The notes below the pieces were generated by a model. That model was not told the DNA's origin. It saw only the letters and a list, made by a program, of their open reading frames with translations, and searched no databases. Both the position numbers and the translations under genes were made by a program. From Zancudomyces culisetae (Eukaryota > Kickxellomycota > Harpellomycetes > Harpellales > Legeriomycetaceae): a stretch of DNA of 64,000 nt. Every line of letters starts with the position of its first letter. Positions within the stretch are counted from its first letter, which is position 1. The stretch spans positions 21,190 to 85,189 of the forward strand of contig LSSK01000190.1 in the NCBI GenBank assembly GCA_001969505.1. The letters are read 5' to 3'. This document shows positions 10,775-21,905 of the stretch, piece by piece.

Positions 10775-11890
10775 TCATGCTGAGGCTTTAGTGCGCTCAG
10801 GCTCGGCTTCGTCATCAAATGGATTTTGATTGCTGTATGCGGGCGGCGACTCCCATAGAATAGAGTGTGTATCATTCTCGTATGAAGGGAGATTCTCAAA
10901 AAACATAAGAGATTCCTTGGGCATAATTTTTATTAACCTTGTCGAGGAAAATGTCTTTGTGTTGTAATAAGTGTCGACAAGCTTTACATATATCTCAATA
11001 GTGTGGAATATCTTTACAAATGAATTGGCTGCGTCAAACTGGACTTCCTTGTATGCCTTCGGAATCGTGATATTTAGTCTATGTTCACTTTTTCTCCCGA
11101 AGTTTCCTGCAAGTAGCATGTTTATATCTTTTTGACTAAGGTGCCTGAGCAGTTTAATTTCTTTTTTACAAATGACATTTAAGGACTTTGCTCTGGTACC
11201 GTTGGCTAGGTTTTCTGTTTCAATATATTCTTTTAAAACTGCGCCGTAAGAGATTGGTGCAATGTCATTAACTAGTCTCTGCATCTTTATTGTGATTCCA
11301 ACACTTTGGCCGTCACCCACCATATTAGACTCTGTGATAAACTCAATCCGTACCTTTTTCTTCCAGAACCCATTGATTTCTGGCACAACTTCTATGGTAT
11401 TAGGAAAAGTCAATCCATCACATATCATGCGCTTTACATATATCGGAACCCGTGCTTTGCTGTTTATTCTGAGAAGAGGCTTTTCTAAGCTGGCTTTTAT
11501 CCAGTATTCTATGCATCCGAACTGTGTTTTTACACTTTCTGTGATATCCCCAGGCAGCATGAACTGAAAGTTATGTTTATATATACCCCTTGTAAGCTTT
11601 TTTCCACCCTCTCCAAAATCTAACAAGTTATATCTGTTCTGATAGAGGGCTCTGGAATCGCTGTTTTTTTGAAAATGTACAAAATGAAATGTACTGTTTC
11701 GTTCAGACTCTATGTTATATGAGCCTTTTAGTTGAACAAAGAGCCTCCGCACTTTTGTTTTTCTGATAATCTTTAATATCACATACCCCGTGATGTATAT
11801 CGGTGATGCTTTGTCAGGACCGCCGTTTAGGATTATCTTGTCGTCTTCCAATACAATTTCGAGTGCTGTCTTGCTTATAATTTCTCGCAT
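10775..11890 (-). CDS. Alpha-arrestin, Rsp5 adaptor type
   Basis: A 371-aa protein with an arrestin N-like domain (about 5-155; GIYKHNFQFMLPGD and FGCIEYWIKASLEK are typical) and an arrestin C-like domain (about 175-325). The C-terminus carries a PPAY motif (349-352), the WW-domain ligand used by ART proteins to bring the ubiquitin ligase Rsp5 to plasma-membrane transporters. An LPSYEND segment just before it may be a second, weaker site. It is short for the yeast ART family, many of which carry long tails, and is closest in plan to small Rog3/Art-like members. Single exon. The cargo cannot be inferred. Confidence 0.85.
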   Translation of the reverse strand: MREIISKTALEIVLEDDKIILNGGPDKASPIYITGYVILKIIRKTKVRRLFVQLKGSYNIESERNSTFHFVHFQKNSDSRALYQNRYNLLDFGEGGKKLTRGIYKHNFQFMLPGDITESVKTQFGCIEYWIKASLEKPLLRINSKARVPIYVKRMICDGLTFPNTIEVVPEINGFWKKKVRIEFITESNMVGDGQSVGITIKMQRLVNDIAPISYGAVLKEYIETENLANGTRAKSLNVICKKEIKLLRHLSQKDINMLLAGNFGRKSEHRLNITIPKAYKEVQFDAANSFVKIFHTIEIYVKLVDTYYNTKTFSSTRLIKIMPKESLMFFENLPSYENDTHSILWESPPAYSNQNPFDDEAEPERTKASA

Positions 11891-13961
11891 TTTCTATTCC
11901 TTAGTACTCTTACTTGTTGGTTTATTTGAGAATCATTATACTGTATTCCGCTTGTATCTATATAAACAAGATTTCAAACCGTTTTTACTTCACGTTCACT
12001 TTCTATATCTAAAATTAGGAGTGTCAATGAGATTCGAAATTCAATAGCCAAAATCCCGCGTTGCTTGACATAAACAGATAAAAAAAGCAAATATCACTCA
12101 TTAAAAGGGTCTGGTAATCCAATCGATAGCTAACTTCACCACTTAGATATTTGGTTTGTATACAAACCATCGGTTCCTATCATCGCCATATAGCCTCTAC
12201 ATCTGCTTTATATTTGTCTTTTTATTTGTCGCTATTCTGATTGGGGTGATAGTTTTTGCTCAAAATCTCAGCTATTTGTGAACGTGTCTTTTTGTTTCTG
12301 TACAATATGCATGTGATTTGTTGGACAAAACAAATAGCCTATCAAGTTGTTGAATTTTTTTATATTTTGATTTTCAAGTTTAGATGGTAGAAAGTTACCT
12401 GGCACGCTAGAGGAACTGGGAAGTGAACAAGCAACTATCAATGTGGACAGGGTCATAGGGCTTCTCCAAATACTGGCCTGATAGTTATTGCTTCTGAGAA
12501 GGTTGAATTTATGTGCCTTTCCACTGAACCAACTATGGTGTGTGAAGTGTGCAATATCAGAAGTTTGGGTGGTCACTCTTTTTTTTTCTTTTTTTTCTTT
12601 TTTTTTTGACATTGACACCCAGTATTTAATCGAAAGAGCATAAGAAGTAGTGTGTTTGGATCGGTGTTTTATTTTTGTTATGTGGATATTTTTGGATACT
12701 GGAGCAACTAAGCCATAGATATCGTGGCTTGCAGAAAAAGACAAATGTATTTTTCTTTCTGCCTGAATGTTTAAATACATTACATTGAGTTTTGGTGGGA
12801 GTTAGTAGCACAAAAATAGAAAACCATGTACAATGCATTACTTTTTGAAACTGGATAGCACGATAATACACCAATCCCGATTTGTATATAGCGGGCAAAG
12901 TTTGATCAGTTTTATAAGCAATTTTTTGCAACAATGATGCTCTTTTTAAAAGCGCCTGAAAGGTTACCTCTAATGCGTTTTTTTTGGCACACTAATTGTT
13001 ATAGATGTAACATGAGCTGCCAACGAACGGGGGGTATGGATGTAACTCTGGTTTTGCATTGCATATAGAGCTCATAAAACAAACCCAAAAAAATAATGTG
13101 GTAAAAAAGGGCTAGAAAAAGCACTATTTGCTTTATATCACGTAGGTGTATACAGCCTTTTCAATACCCGCATATATGCATAACGGCAGAATTACTGGTT
13201 AAATTGTTTGTATTATTTAGTGTAGTGTTTTCATTCCTTTCCAAAGCCCATTTATCCTTTTAGAGAAATAATTTACCATTTATCACTTTCTAGTGAAATA
13301 TAGTGCGTAATTAGGCTAACATTTTGCAGATGCTATACAATTTCTAAATGGGCCAAACAGCTGCGCTGAAAAGTGATGATTCAGAACAGTGAAGATTTGG
13401 TGATTCAACAAGGGAGCTAGAGTTTCAAACAATAGAAGGTGTAAAAATCGCCCTAAACTTCAAAACCGATAAATCACATCATTCACGTGCCCTCGCCTTA
13501 TCCTCATCTTGCTAGCAAAGAGAATCACGAACTCGTCTATTGATTGGTTTGCTAATGCATTTTGCGAAACTGGCATAATCTTTTTTTTCGCTATTTCATT
13601 TGCCTTTATTATTGAATAAAGCCCAAAACCTCCTTCAGTCCACTAAAAGAAAAAGCCTCATTATAAAATATTTAGAATAAATTATGGTAAAAGTTGTAAC
13701 AAATAACGTAAATGTAAAAAATCCGGTTATTTTTATGCAATAGTCAACAAGACCTTTATTACAGAGAAAAAACGGGATGAGCTATTTCAGTATTTGCGAG
13801 GGATTTCTTGTATTCTATATTAAGGCGGTTAATACAAGGGATTCAGCATATAATAGGTAAACTTACAATTTAGCAAAGTAAGCTAAGGGGAAGAGGCTCC
13901 AGATTAAACTTTAAAAATCTCGCTTCAGGAAGAAAACACGCTTCAACCAATAGGGACAGTA
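11891..13961. other. Divergent intergenic region between arrestin and PHO8, 2.1 kb
   Basis: Bidirectional promoter region. It contains T-rich tracts around 12579-12608. A 170-codon minus-strand frame at 12268-12780 has biased, non-conserved composition and is not accepted as a gene. Confidence 0.5.
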
Positions 13962-15716
13962 ATGTCGCAAAGTAATAGCCCCAGAGAGGGCTCCATTTCA
14001 CAGATTCGGCTGGAGCTTGGGAACGAAACTGAAACAAATGTAGAATCCAGTAAAGAAGTAAATTTACAACTACTTGCCCGCAGTGGTGGTGATGAAAAGA
14101 TCGTAAAAACAAAACAATGTTGGCCCAAAGTCGCAGCAGTGTTATTTGGAGGTGCTTTGGTCTCGACAATGGCACTAATCCTGCTTTTAATAGCCAAGGA
14201 TGGAGGATTAGCGCAGAAAAATAAGGGAAGAGCGGAAAGCAAAAGTGACGAGCCAATAAATGTTATATTTATGATATCGGACGGATTTGGGCCAGCATCA
14301 GAGACACTGGCAAGACAGTACTACCAGACTATGAATGGGCTGAAGGTGAACTGGCGAAGCCCGCTTGATGAAATGCTAGTGGGAAGTTCAAGAACTCAAT
14401 CTTCGGATAGTTTAATAACTGATAGTGCGGCAGGAGCTACGGCATTCTCATGTGGGTTAAAGTCCTACAATGGAGCAATTGGTGTGACAGATGACAAAAG
14501 GCCATGTGGAACAATACTTGAGGCTGCTAAGAAAAAAGGCATGTACACAGGTTTGGTTTCCACAAGTAGAATTACACATGCAACACCGGGTTCGTTTGCA
14601 GCACATGTTATCGATAGAAACATGGAAGACTTAATAGCTGAATATTTAATAGGAAATTATTCTTTAGGGAGAACAGTAGATTTGATGCTTGGTGGTGGAT
14701 ACTGCAAGTTTGTTCCAAGCACAGAGATGAACGGGTGTAGAATGGATAATCGGAATCTGCTCAAGGAAGCAATAAACAATAAGGGGTTTAATGTCATACA
14801 AACAAGGAAGGAATTTGAGCAACTGGAGCATCGATTACCATTATTGGGATTATTTACAGCGAGTCATATGAATTATGAAATTGATCGAGAAAAGTTAAAG
14901 GAGCCATCGTTGGCGGAGATGACTGAAAAGGCCTTGAGTATATTGAAAAAACAATCAAAGCGCGACGAAACATCATTTTTTGTTATGATTGAGGGCTCAA
15001 GAATCGATATGGCAGCTCACTCAAATGACCCTGCAGCCCACTTACAAGATATTTTGGCATACTGGAAGGCGATTGATGTTTCCAAACAATTTGTCAACGC
15101 CAATCCAAACACAGTTCTTATAAGTGTTTCTGATCACGAAACCGGCGGTGTCACCTTGGCTCGTCAACTGAATAAAGAGTACCCTGAGTATTTATGGAAC
15201 CCCCACGTTCTCCATAACGTTAAAAACTCATCTGAAACTGTTTCCAAGTATTTGTACAACATAGATTCGGACATACCAACCATTTCTAGCTACAAACTCA
15301 AGTATGACCTGCTAAAAAGCACAATTTTGCCCAAGTGGTATGGAATCAAAGATTATACTGAAGAAGAAGTTGTAAACCTTGCTAATACGACTGATATTGT
15401 CGAACTCAGACAACACCTGTCTGACCTGGTCTCCACCCGTGCCCAGATCGGTTGGTCTACGCACGGACATTCCGCGGTTGATGTTAACTTGTATGCATAC
15501 GGCTACAAGGCCTCTCAGCTACGAGGAAATGTGGAAAATACCGATGTGGGAAAATTTGTCAAAGACATTCTCTCATTGGATTTGGACTACATCTCAAAAA
15601 TTATAGCAAATGACCCTGTTTCTCAAAAAACTGGGTATCGCGCTGATAAATGGCAGGGAAGAGATCTATCTAGGTTGGATTTGGTTGATGTCGATGCAAT
15701 TGTTCATCGTTTCTGA
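13962..15716 (+). CDS. PHO8: Vacuolar repressible alkaline phosphatase
   Basis: A 584-aa type II membrane protein: cytosolic tail 1-54, membrane anchor about 55-78, lumenal phosphatase domain. Metal and active-site motifs in order are NVIFMISDGFG (Asp107), TDSAAGATAF with nucleophile Ser155, HSNDPAAH, SVSDHETGG and STHGHSAVD, the full set of an alkaline phosphatase. In yeasts this enzyme hydrolyses phosphate esters in the vacuole and is synthesised as a zymogen cleaved near its C-terminus. Single exon. The N-terminal tail is rich in Ser, Glu and Asn, where vacuolar sorting signals would lie. Pho4-type regulation cannot be confirmed from this sequence. Confidence 0.95.
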   Translation: MSQSNSPREGSISQIRLELGNETETNVESSKEVNLQLLARSGGDEKIVKTKQCWPKVAAVLFGGALVSTMALILLLIAKDGGLAQKNKGRAESKSDEPINVIFMISDGFGPASETLARQYYQTMNGLKVNWRSPLDEMLVGSSRTQSSDSLITDSAAGATAFSCGLKSYNGAIGVTDDKRPCGTILEAAKKKGMYTGLVSTSRITHATPGSFAAHVIDRNMEDLIAEYLIGNYSLGRTVDLMLGGGYCKFVPSTEMNGCRMDNRNLLKEAINNKGFNVIQTRKEFEQLEHRLPLLGLFTASHMNYEIDREKLKEPSLAEMTEKALSILKKQSKRDETSFFVMIEGSRIDMAAHSNDPAAHLQDILAYWKAIDVSKQFVNANPNTVLISVSDHETGGVTLARQLNKEYPEYLWNPHVLHNVKNSSETVSKYLYNIDSDIPTISSYKLKYDLLKSTILPKWYGIKDYTEEEVVNLANTTDIVELRQHLSDLVSTRAQIGWSTHGHSAVDVNLYAYGYKASQLRGNVENTDVGKFVKDILSLDLDYISKIIANDPVSQKTGYRADKWQGRDLSRLDLVDVDAIVHRF

Positions 15717-16654
15717 TTTCCACTTGATTATTAATCCTAACTTCCTTTTAGTCTATACTTCTATTCAATAAACGTTATATCTCTTTGTCATTATGAATAT
15801 TATTACGAGTATAATAAACGCTATGCATCATCTCTTTTTTATTTTCTAGTGTCAGCAAATATGATAATCTTGCTTTTTATATTTTTAATTATTTCTACTT
15901 GTATGTGGATATTTTTTCATAGGACGATACTCAGAGTATTCAGTAGATTTCTGCGCTCGAGTGTTGTTTGTGGTACTAACAAACGTAAAATAAAAAAAGA
16001 AAACGAAAACGAAAAAACGCAAGAAAGAAAGGAAATAGGAGTCCCTGACAAAGATGGTAACCTGTCATTATTCTGTGAATTGCACATCCTTTCTTGCTGT
16101 TGTGTCCATGCCATTTAAACATACACCTTGTCCCATTAAATTATAACCCTTTGCTACCTAGAACAACGCCAGTTCAAATACATTTGTTGCTAGTTTGTTT
16201 ATCACTGAGCGGTTCAGGTAAACAGGTGTAGCCGACTGATGAGATTTTTTTTTTTTCGTTTTTTGCAAATTTCTTTTAAATCCTGATTAAATCACACTGT
16301 ACACCCAATACATCCTGGCGTCGCTAGGAACGTGTTCGTTTCAGATCTGCATTGCTAAAATAAAAAAATAAAAAACAATTTTTTGAATCAGGCCCTTTTT
16401 AGCCAATGGATTGTCAATCCAGCATTCAAGTTTCACATTTCTTTAAGAACTTCGTTTTCTACGCAGATTATGTAATGTGAGTTTGAACTAGTTGGAAGGT
16501 TGAAGCTCGAACATTACCCTAAATTGGATGAAAGAATATTTCAACCTGTTCTAATTAATTGCGTTGTAGGAATAATAGTCCCTACATAGATAGAATATAA
16601 GACTATACCTTATTTTCATATAGACATATCTTCTCTTATTCTAGTCAATAAATC
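15717..16654. other. Intergenic region between PHO8 and PEX19
   Basis: The spacer holds the PHO8 3' flank and PEX19 promoter. A frame from ATG 15861 to 16118 would encode an 85-aa peptide with one hydrophobic segment followed by a K/E-rich stretch; I do not recognise it and do not call it. Confidence 0.5.
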
Positions 16655-17980
16655 ATGGACCACAATTCGGATAACGATTTCGATGATCTGTTAGATGGTA
16701 AGTAGTTCCGTTTTTTTTACTTTCATTTTTTTGCTGTCATCAATCTAGAACTATATTTTAAACTATCCCAATAGATGCGCTAGATGAATTCGAAAGAGTA
16801 GAACCGCAAAAAAGTGTTTCTGCTGTGGAGAGTAAGATCGCGGATAAGAAATCTGAAGTAGCGGCTGAAGAAACCAAAATTTCTGGTGAGGAAAAGCCCA
16901 AGGAGGGTACTGATTTTGATTTAAGCGAGTTGATGAATGATGAATTCGCTGCACAGCTTGCAAAAGAAATGAATAATCTTCTTGATGGCGAAGAATTTGA
17001 CGGCGCTGAATTTGCAGATGAATTTAATACCATTATTAAGGGCATTGCTGATAATCCTCAAACCTCGGCTGGTCAAATGAACTTTGCAGCACTTGAAAAG
17101 CAGTTCGCCTCCATGCTTAACATAGACCCTAAGGAGCTCGAAGAGTTTAATAAATCACTTTCAAATCCACAAGATGTGCAGAAACAATTGGCGGAAAAAA
17201 GCAGAAAACCAGGAGATAACGCTAGCGCCGAGCCTAAAAAGAAACCAGCAAATCTACAGGAGAAGATCCAGCAGACAATGGATAAAATCAATGAAAGTGA
17301 TGAGATGGCCAAACAAAAGGTTTCTGCGGGCATCGGTGGTTTTAGCGGCAATCCACTAGATGTTTTGGGACAAGCAGGGGGTTTTGATGAAATAATGAAT
17401 GACTCAGAGATCGAAAAGCTTCTGAGCCAGGTGATGTCTGAAATGTCCGTAAAGGATATTTTATATGAGCCTATGAAGCTACTACTTGAAGAGGTAATTT
17501 TTTAGAAACAACAAACATTGAAAGTATATTAATATTATATCACTACTAACAGCAATCACACCTGGTAAAAATCAACATTTTTCATTCTTTATGAAATAGT
17601 ATCCCAAGTATTTTGAGAAATTTGATGGGAAAGTTGACGAAAAGGATATGACACGATACCATGCTCAGTATTCTGGGATTAAAAAGATTGTTGAGATATT
17701 TGATAGTCCAGATTATAACACTGAAGCGTCCAAAAAAAAGGTTACCGAGCTGCTAGAACTGGTACGTACTAGTATAGTCTTTCCCATTTATACACACGTG
17801 TGTACATTCAATATGTATAATGCGTGCTTGTTTAGCTAACAGTGTTTGTTAACAATTTTATTTTAGACACAAAATAATGGCGAGCCCCCACCGGAGATTC
17901 TAGAAAAAGTAGCGCCGCAACTTGATATGCCAGAAGGCTCCGACTCCTCACATAAGCCTGGCCAATGCCCTGTTATGTGA
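16655..17980 (+). CDS. PEX19: Pex19, peroxisomal membrane protein import receptor
   Basis: Cytosolic chaperone and receptor that binds peroxisomal membrane proteins and docks on Pex3. Four exons (16655-16697, 16775-17493, 17600-17761, 17867-17980) give 345 aa. The acidic N-terminus (FDDLLDDALDEFERV) is the Pex3-binding type. The conserved core runs through VKDILYEPMKLLLEEYPKYF, with exon 3 supplying the second part. The C-terminal helix region precedes the final CPVM, a CaaX box for farnesylation as in other Pex19 proteins. Without the last intron the protein would lose the CaaX motif, which supports the splice model. Length is close to the 342 aa of S. cerevisiae. Confidence 0.94.
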
Positions 17981-18896
17981 TTTTCTCCTTTTGACTTTTA
18001 ATAAGCTGTAGTAAGCGGATCACTGTTGTTGTCTACATTACTATTTTGTTTTGCCGCTACATTAAGTATCTATTCATACTTTGCAATTACATTTCCGCGT
18101 TTTCTCTGCACTTAAAGATAATAGTCGCTCTGAGTTCTTCAAGAACCAAGAATCATGACCCGCCACAAATATTATCGCCATTTTAGGTTCATCACAAAAT
18201 TTCTTGGAAATACGCATAGATATTGATAATTTTTATCCTTCTACTTGTTTTTATGAATATTATTTTGGTATCATTACCAATAGCCGTCTTTCACCCATCA
18301 GTCCGACACCCTTGTTCACGAATAGAACCTGCCATCCGACTGGTTTGTTTTTTCTATTTTTTTTTGAAGCATGTTTGCGTAATTAAACTGAAAATCGCAA
18401 ACCTACTCTGACTCGCAGTTTACGTGTTGTTATTAGTGCACTTTTTTCAGGATTTCTCGGGCTCTGGTTTGGTAATGTATGTGTGTACATGTATGTGCAC
18501 TTCGCAAAAGAATAATATACAAAGTTTAGTAAATGGTTTAATGTTAGCAGACATTATATTGATCAAGATTACCTAATGTCAATTATACTTAGCGTAAAAC
18601 GTCAATAATGAGATCTATAATGAGGGTGCAAGTACTCACATACACCATACAAGTCATAACAGGCGAAGTCTTTTTTTAGTTAATGACTAATATTTCAAAA
18701 ATAAGTGTAGCTAGAAATATAATAAATACAAATTTTCAACTAATACAGCGATGAAAATGGGAAAAAACTTATGGTGTGTTGCACCTTTGTAAAACACACA
18801 GCCTTCACTGTTTTTTTTGAGTTACTGTGTATTAGTATGTTGTACGGTTATGGCTATCGCCTTCAGGTGAACATGTGTTGAAATATCATGAATCTC
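17981..18896. other. Convergent intergenic region after PEX19
   Basis: The 0.9-kb spacer lies between the ends of PEX19 and the LEA2-like gene. It is AT-rich with no convincing gene or structured element. Confidence 0.5.
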
Positions 18897-19739
18897 CTAT
18901 AATACGCTTTGTAACATATCCAGAAGATCAGAACGAGGACCCAATATACCAGTTAGGGGACATGCAAAGCTGGCTGTATCTGTTATCTTGGGCTTGATGC
19001 CCAGCCATGAGATTCCATTTACCAAAACGGTAGCTTCATAGCTGATTTTGAGCCTTTTGCCGGCACCGAAACATGATTCGACCATTGTACTGGCAATATT
19101 TTTCAAGTTGGGGTCTTGGGCCGAAATATTCACAGGAAAGTTTATAAACATTGTGTTACTTTTACTTTTCGCTGGCATTTTAAATGAGTTTGGCAAGCCT
19201 CCTAACCCAATGTACGCTTTACTTCCATCGCTTAATATCAAGTCCACGTCAACTGTAACGTTTTTGAAGGTCCATGGAATATAGTTTGGATTGTCAACGC
19301 TAACTTCAAGTACAAGTGGCACGAAAATAGAACCAGATGTATCTAATTTTATTTTGCTGGTAACATCTCTACTTGCATCCACAGGCCCTTTCGAACTTAG
19401 CACTGTCCCGACTTCTAAATTTTCAAAGTTTGCCGTAGGAATCCTGGGCACCAAGAAATACCCTGCTACTCCTAATATTATAAGTAAAACAACAACAACA
19501 ATCCAAAAGATAATACAACACTTCTTTGTTATTAGTTTCCTCTTTCTCTTCCCTTTCTCCGCACCGCCAGTGAATACCGTGGAATTTGGAGCTGTGTCTC
19601 TATATTGCTGATTACTGTGGTGCTCAGCGCCATGTAGGTACCCTGTAGGTCGACTATCGTTAGAGTAATCGGCTATACTTGCTTCTTCTGCTGTTCTGTA
19701 AGGATTGGTGTTATAACCATATTGACTCTCTTTGTTCAT
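18897..19739 (-). CDS. LEA2-domain single-pass membrane protein, function unknown
   Basis: A 280-aa protein with an N-terminal disordered, Tyr- and Asn-rich tail (1-60), a basic cluster KGKRKRK, a membrane anchor at about 74-97 and a C-terminal beta-rich domain. The NPNYIPWTFKNVTVDVDL segment is characteristic of the LEA14/LEA2 fold, which binds lipids in some proteins. The topology is type II, with the LEA2 domain lumenal or extracellular. Similar architectures are common in fungi and include Vac7- and Tag1-like vacuolar proteins, but I see no specific match to either. Single exon. Confidence 0.7.
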   Translation of the reverse strand: MNKESQYGYNTNPYRTAEEASIADYSNDSRPTGYLHGAEHHSNQQYRDTAPNSTVFTGGAEKGKRKRKLITKKCCIIFWIVVVVLLIILGVAGYFLVPRIPTANFENLEVGTVLSSKGPVDASRDVTSKIKLDTSGSIFVPLVLEVSVDNPNYIPWTFKNVTVDVDLILSDGSKAYIGLGGLPNSFKMPAKSKSNTMFINFPVNISAQDPNLKNIASTMVESCFGAGKRLKISYEATVLVNGISWLGIKPKITDTASFACPLTGILGPRSDLLDMLQSVL

Positions 19740-21905
19740 GTTTACGTGTGTATATATGTGTCTTCTTACTACCCCCGGCGTCTGTAATGAAAAGTATATA
19801 TTTGGGTATACAATCAGAATAAATTATATTTTGAATGGAGGAAAAAAAAAGTAAGCAATGGTAAGGAGAGAAAGGAAAAGCAGCGTGTGTGGCAGTATTT
19901 AGCCCTTTCACTTTTTTTTTTGTTAGGTGGATTTATTAAATGAGTATCACATAAAACCGCCCTTTCGCCTTTGTTTCGGTTTTCTTTTCATTTTTGTATT
20001 TTCGAGGTTGTGTAGTAATTTATAATTTAGCTTCATAAATTGCAAACAACCCCCAACTTTGGGAGGAGACGAGTGAGAACGCAAACACTTTGCTTCGCTA
20101 ATTGGTCGAGATAATTAATTACCAACCACGCTAATTTTACACTTTTTGGATATTCCTTTATTTTTTCAGCTATTTGGAATCAATTCGTGCTAATTATACC
20201 GTAATTTATCCCCAACCATTCTCGTAATCTTCAAAACTGTCATTCTTTTCATCTATGACTTTTAATATTAGCGAATTCAAAGCTTCTTTTTAAGCATCAT
20301 TTTAAACGCTTCATAACCACAACTTGTATTTAATTGTCTACGCTTTTTTGCTCTGGGTAAAACAATCAAGCATATTATGTTATTTTTAATAAATTAATTC
20401 TGACCATGCCAATTGCAGCACAGGTTTAATTGCTTTTTCTCGGCATTTACTACAATACGCCTAAACTACTCCATTTATTGGTAAAAACGAATTCACCAAC
20501 GCGTCGTAAATCGTAATTGTCGACTCAATCCTCCGCTCAATTTAAAAAGGAACCGATAAAAGTATAACACAGACACCTCCCCTGCAGTCTTGCACAACCT
20601 ATTACACCATCTTACACCTTTTCAACAAATAGCCATACACCAATATAAACCAGCCAGATTCATTCAAAACTCCAAGCCCAAGATCTATTCCCAGAACCTT
20701 GTGACACATGTTTAAAAAAGATGAAAAAAATGGGGAAAAAATAATAAACCCATCCAACTGTTATGTATACATTCTATACATCTCAGATGTAGTGCAGTAC
20801 AACTTTATCTTGTTGCCAAGAATTTGCGTTTCAAATGTATGATTTGTTTCCGCTTGTCTATCTCAATACAAATACACTTTTTTGGGGGGGTGATTTTCCT
20901 TGTTATAATGGGTGAGAAAGTGTTATCAATAAGGTCCGTATTACAAATCACTAGTCCATCGATAAAGCTATTAAAGTTCCGCAAGTTTTGTTTTGGGAGG
21001 GGTATTCAAGTAAATACTGGAGAAATTGAGTATTTCTTTGAACTTTTCGTTCAAACATGTGAGTTTGCATGTGCAAAATGTATCTAAAAGATATAATAAC
21101 TTTACCATAGCTTTCACACAAGCATACTAGGTGACCGAATCGTCTTCGGTAACAGAGCAAGCATAAGTGAATGTATAGCGTGGTTGAGCCGAGATTCATT
21201 AACAACTACATCTTTCTCTACTTTTAAGTTGGTACTCTGTTCACTGAATATTGTCCAAGTTTTTATTTGACAACTAACAGAAATAGCTGCTTGTGGTTTT
21301 TACTTAAATTTCACTTTCCACAACTGAATATTCTCTCTTTCAGAAGTAGGTAGAAAAATACAAATGAAATGTGTTTTTTTAAATCTATTTTTAGCATATA
21401 ATTGAGTTCTCATTACTATAACAGACTGCCTGCATGGGAAATCACATAAACCCGGATCAATTGGTGTTCCCGGTAATGCCCAAGAATATGAAGAGATGTG
21501 AAAGTCCGTATCTCGTTTATGCCATGATAGCAATTATTAATTCCGAATGATAAAGACACCCCCCCCCCATTGAACAGTTTCATAAAACGCAGCATTCCAC
21601 AGAGCAAATCAGGTACATAAAAGATTGCTACAGTTTATTCATCGAGTGTTGGTATCTTTTCCTGTTCACATAAACAGGTTATTACTAATTAGTTGGAGCT
21701 ATAAATCGTGTGTACTGCTTATCAATAACAGTCTTCTTTCTTTTTTTAAAAAAAAGTAGATTACTATGTCAATAATACGAGTCAATATTTTTATAATTAA
21801 ATAGCAAGCTAGCAAAACTTAAAGTCACACAAAAATGGTTAAAGAATTCGCAGTTTTATAGTATACAAATCATTAGCTATTTCAAAAAAAAAAAGAAAAA
21901 GGCCT
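19740..21905. other. Intergenic region, 2.2 kb
   Basis: The spacer is the LEA2-like upstream region and PKA 3' flank. Two G/C homopolymer tracts occur (20884-20890 and 21559-21568). Small frames at 20824-21087 and 21300-21607 show no family features. Confidence 0.5.

Noticed and set aside
12268-12780. 170-codon minus-strand frame between arrestin and PHO8
   Set aside because: It crosses T-rich tracts, has irregular composition and no domain, and no ortholog-like motif is visible.
15861-16118. 85-codon frame with one hydrophobic segment and a K/E-rich tail downstream of PHO8
   Set aside because: It has no recognisable family and lies within the likely PHO8 3' region, and the ending is Cys-rich and random-looking. 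Single-frame evidence is not enough to call it.
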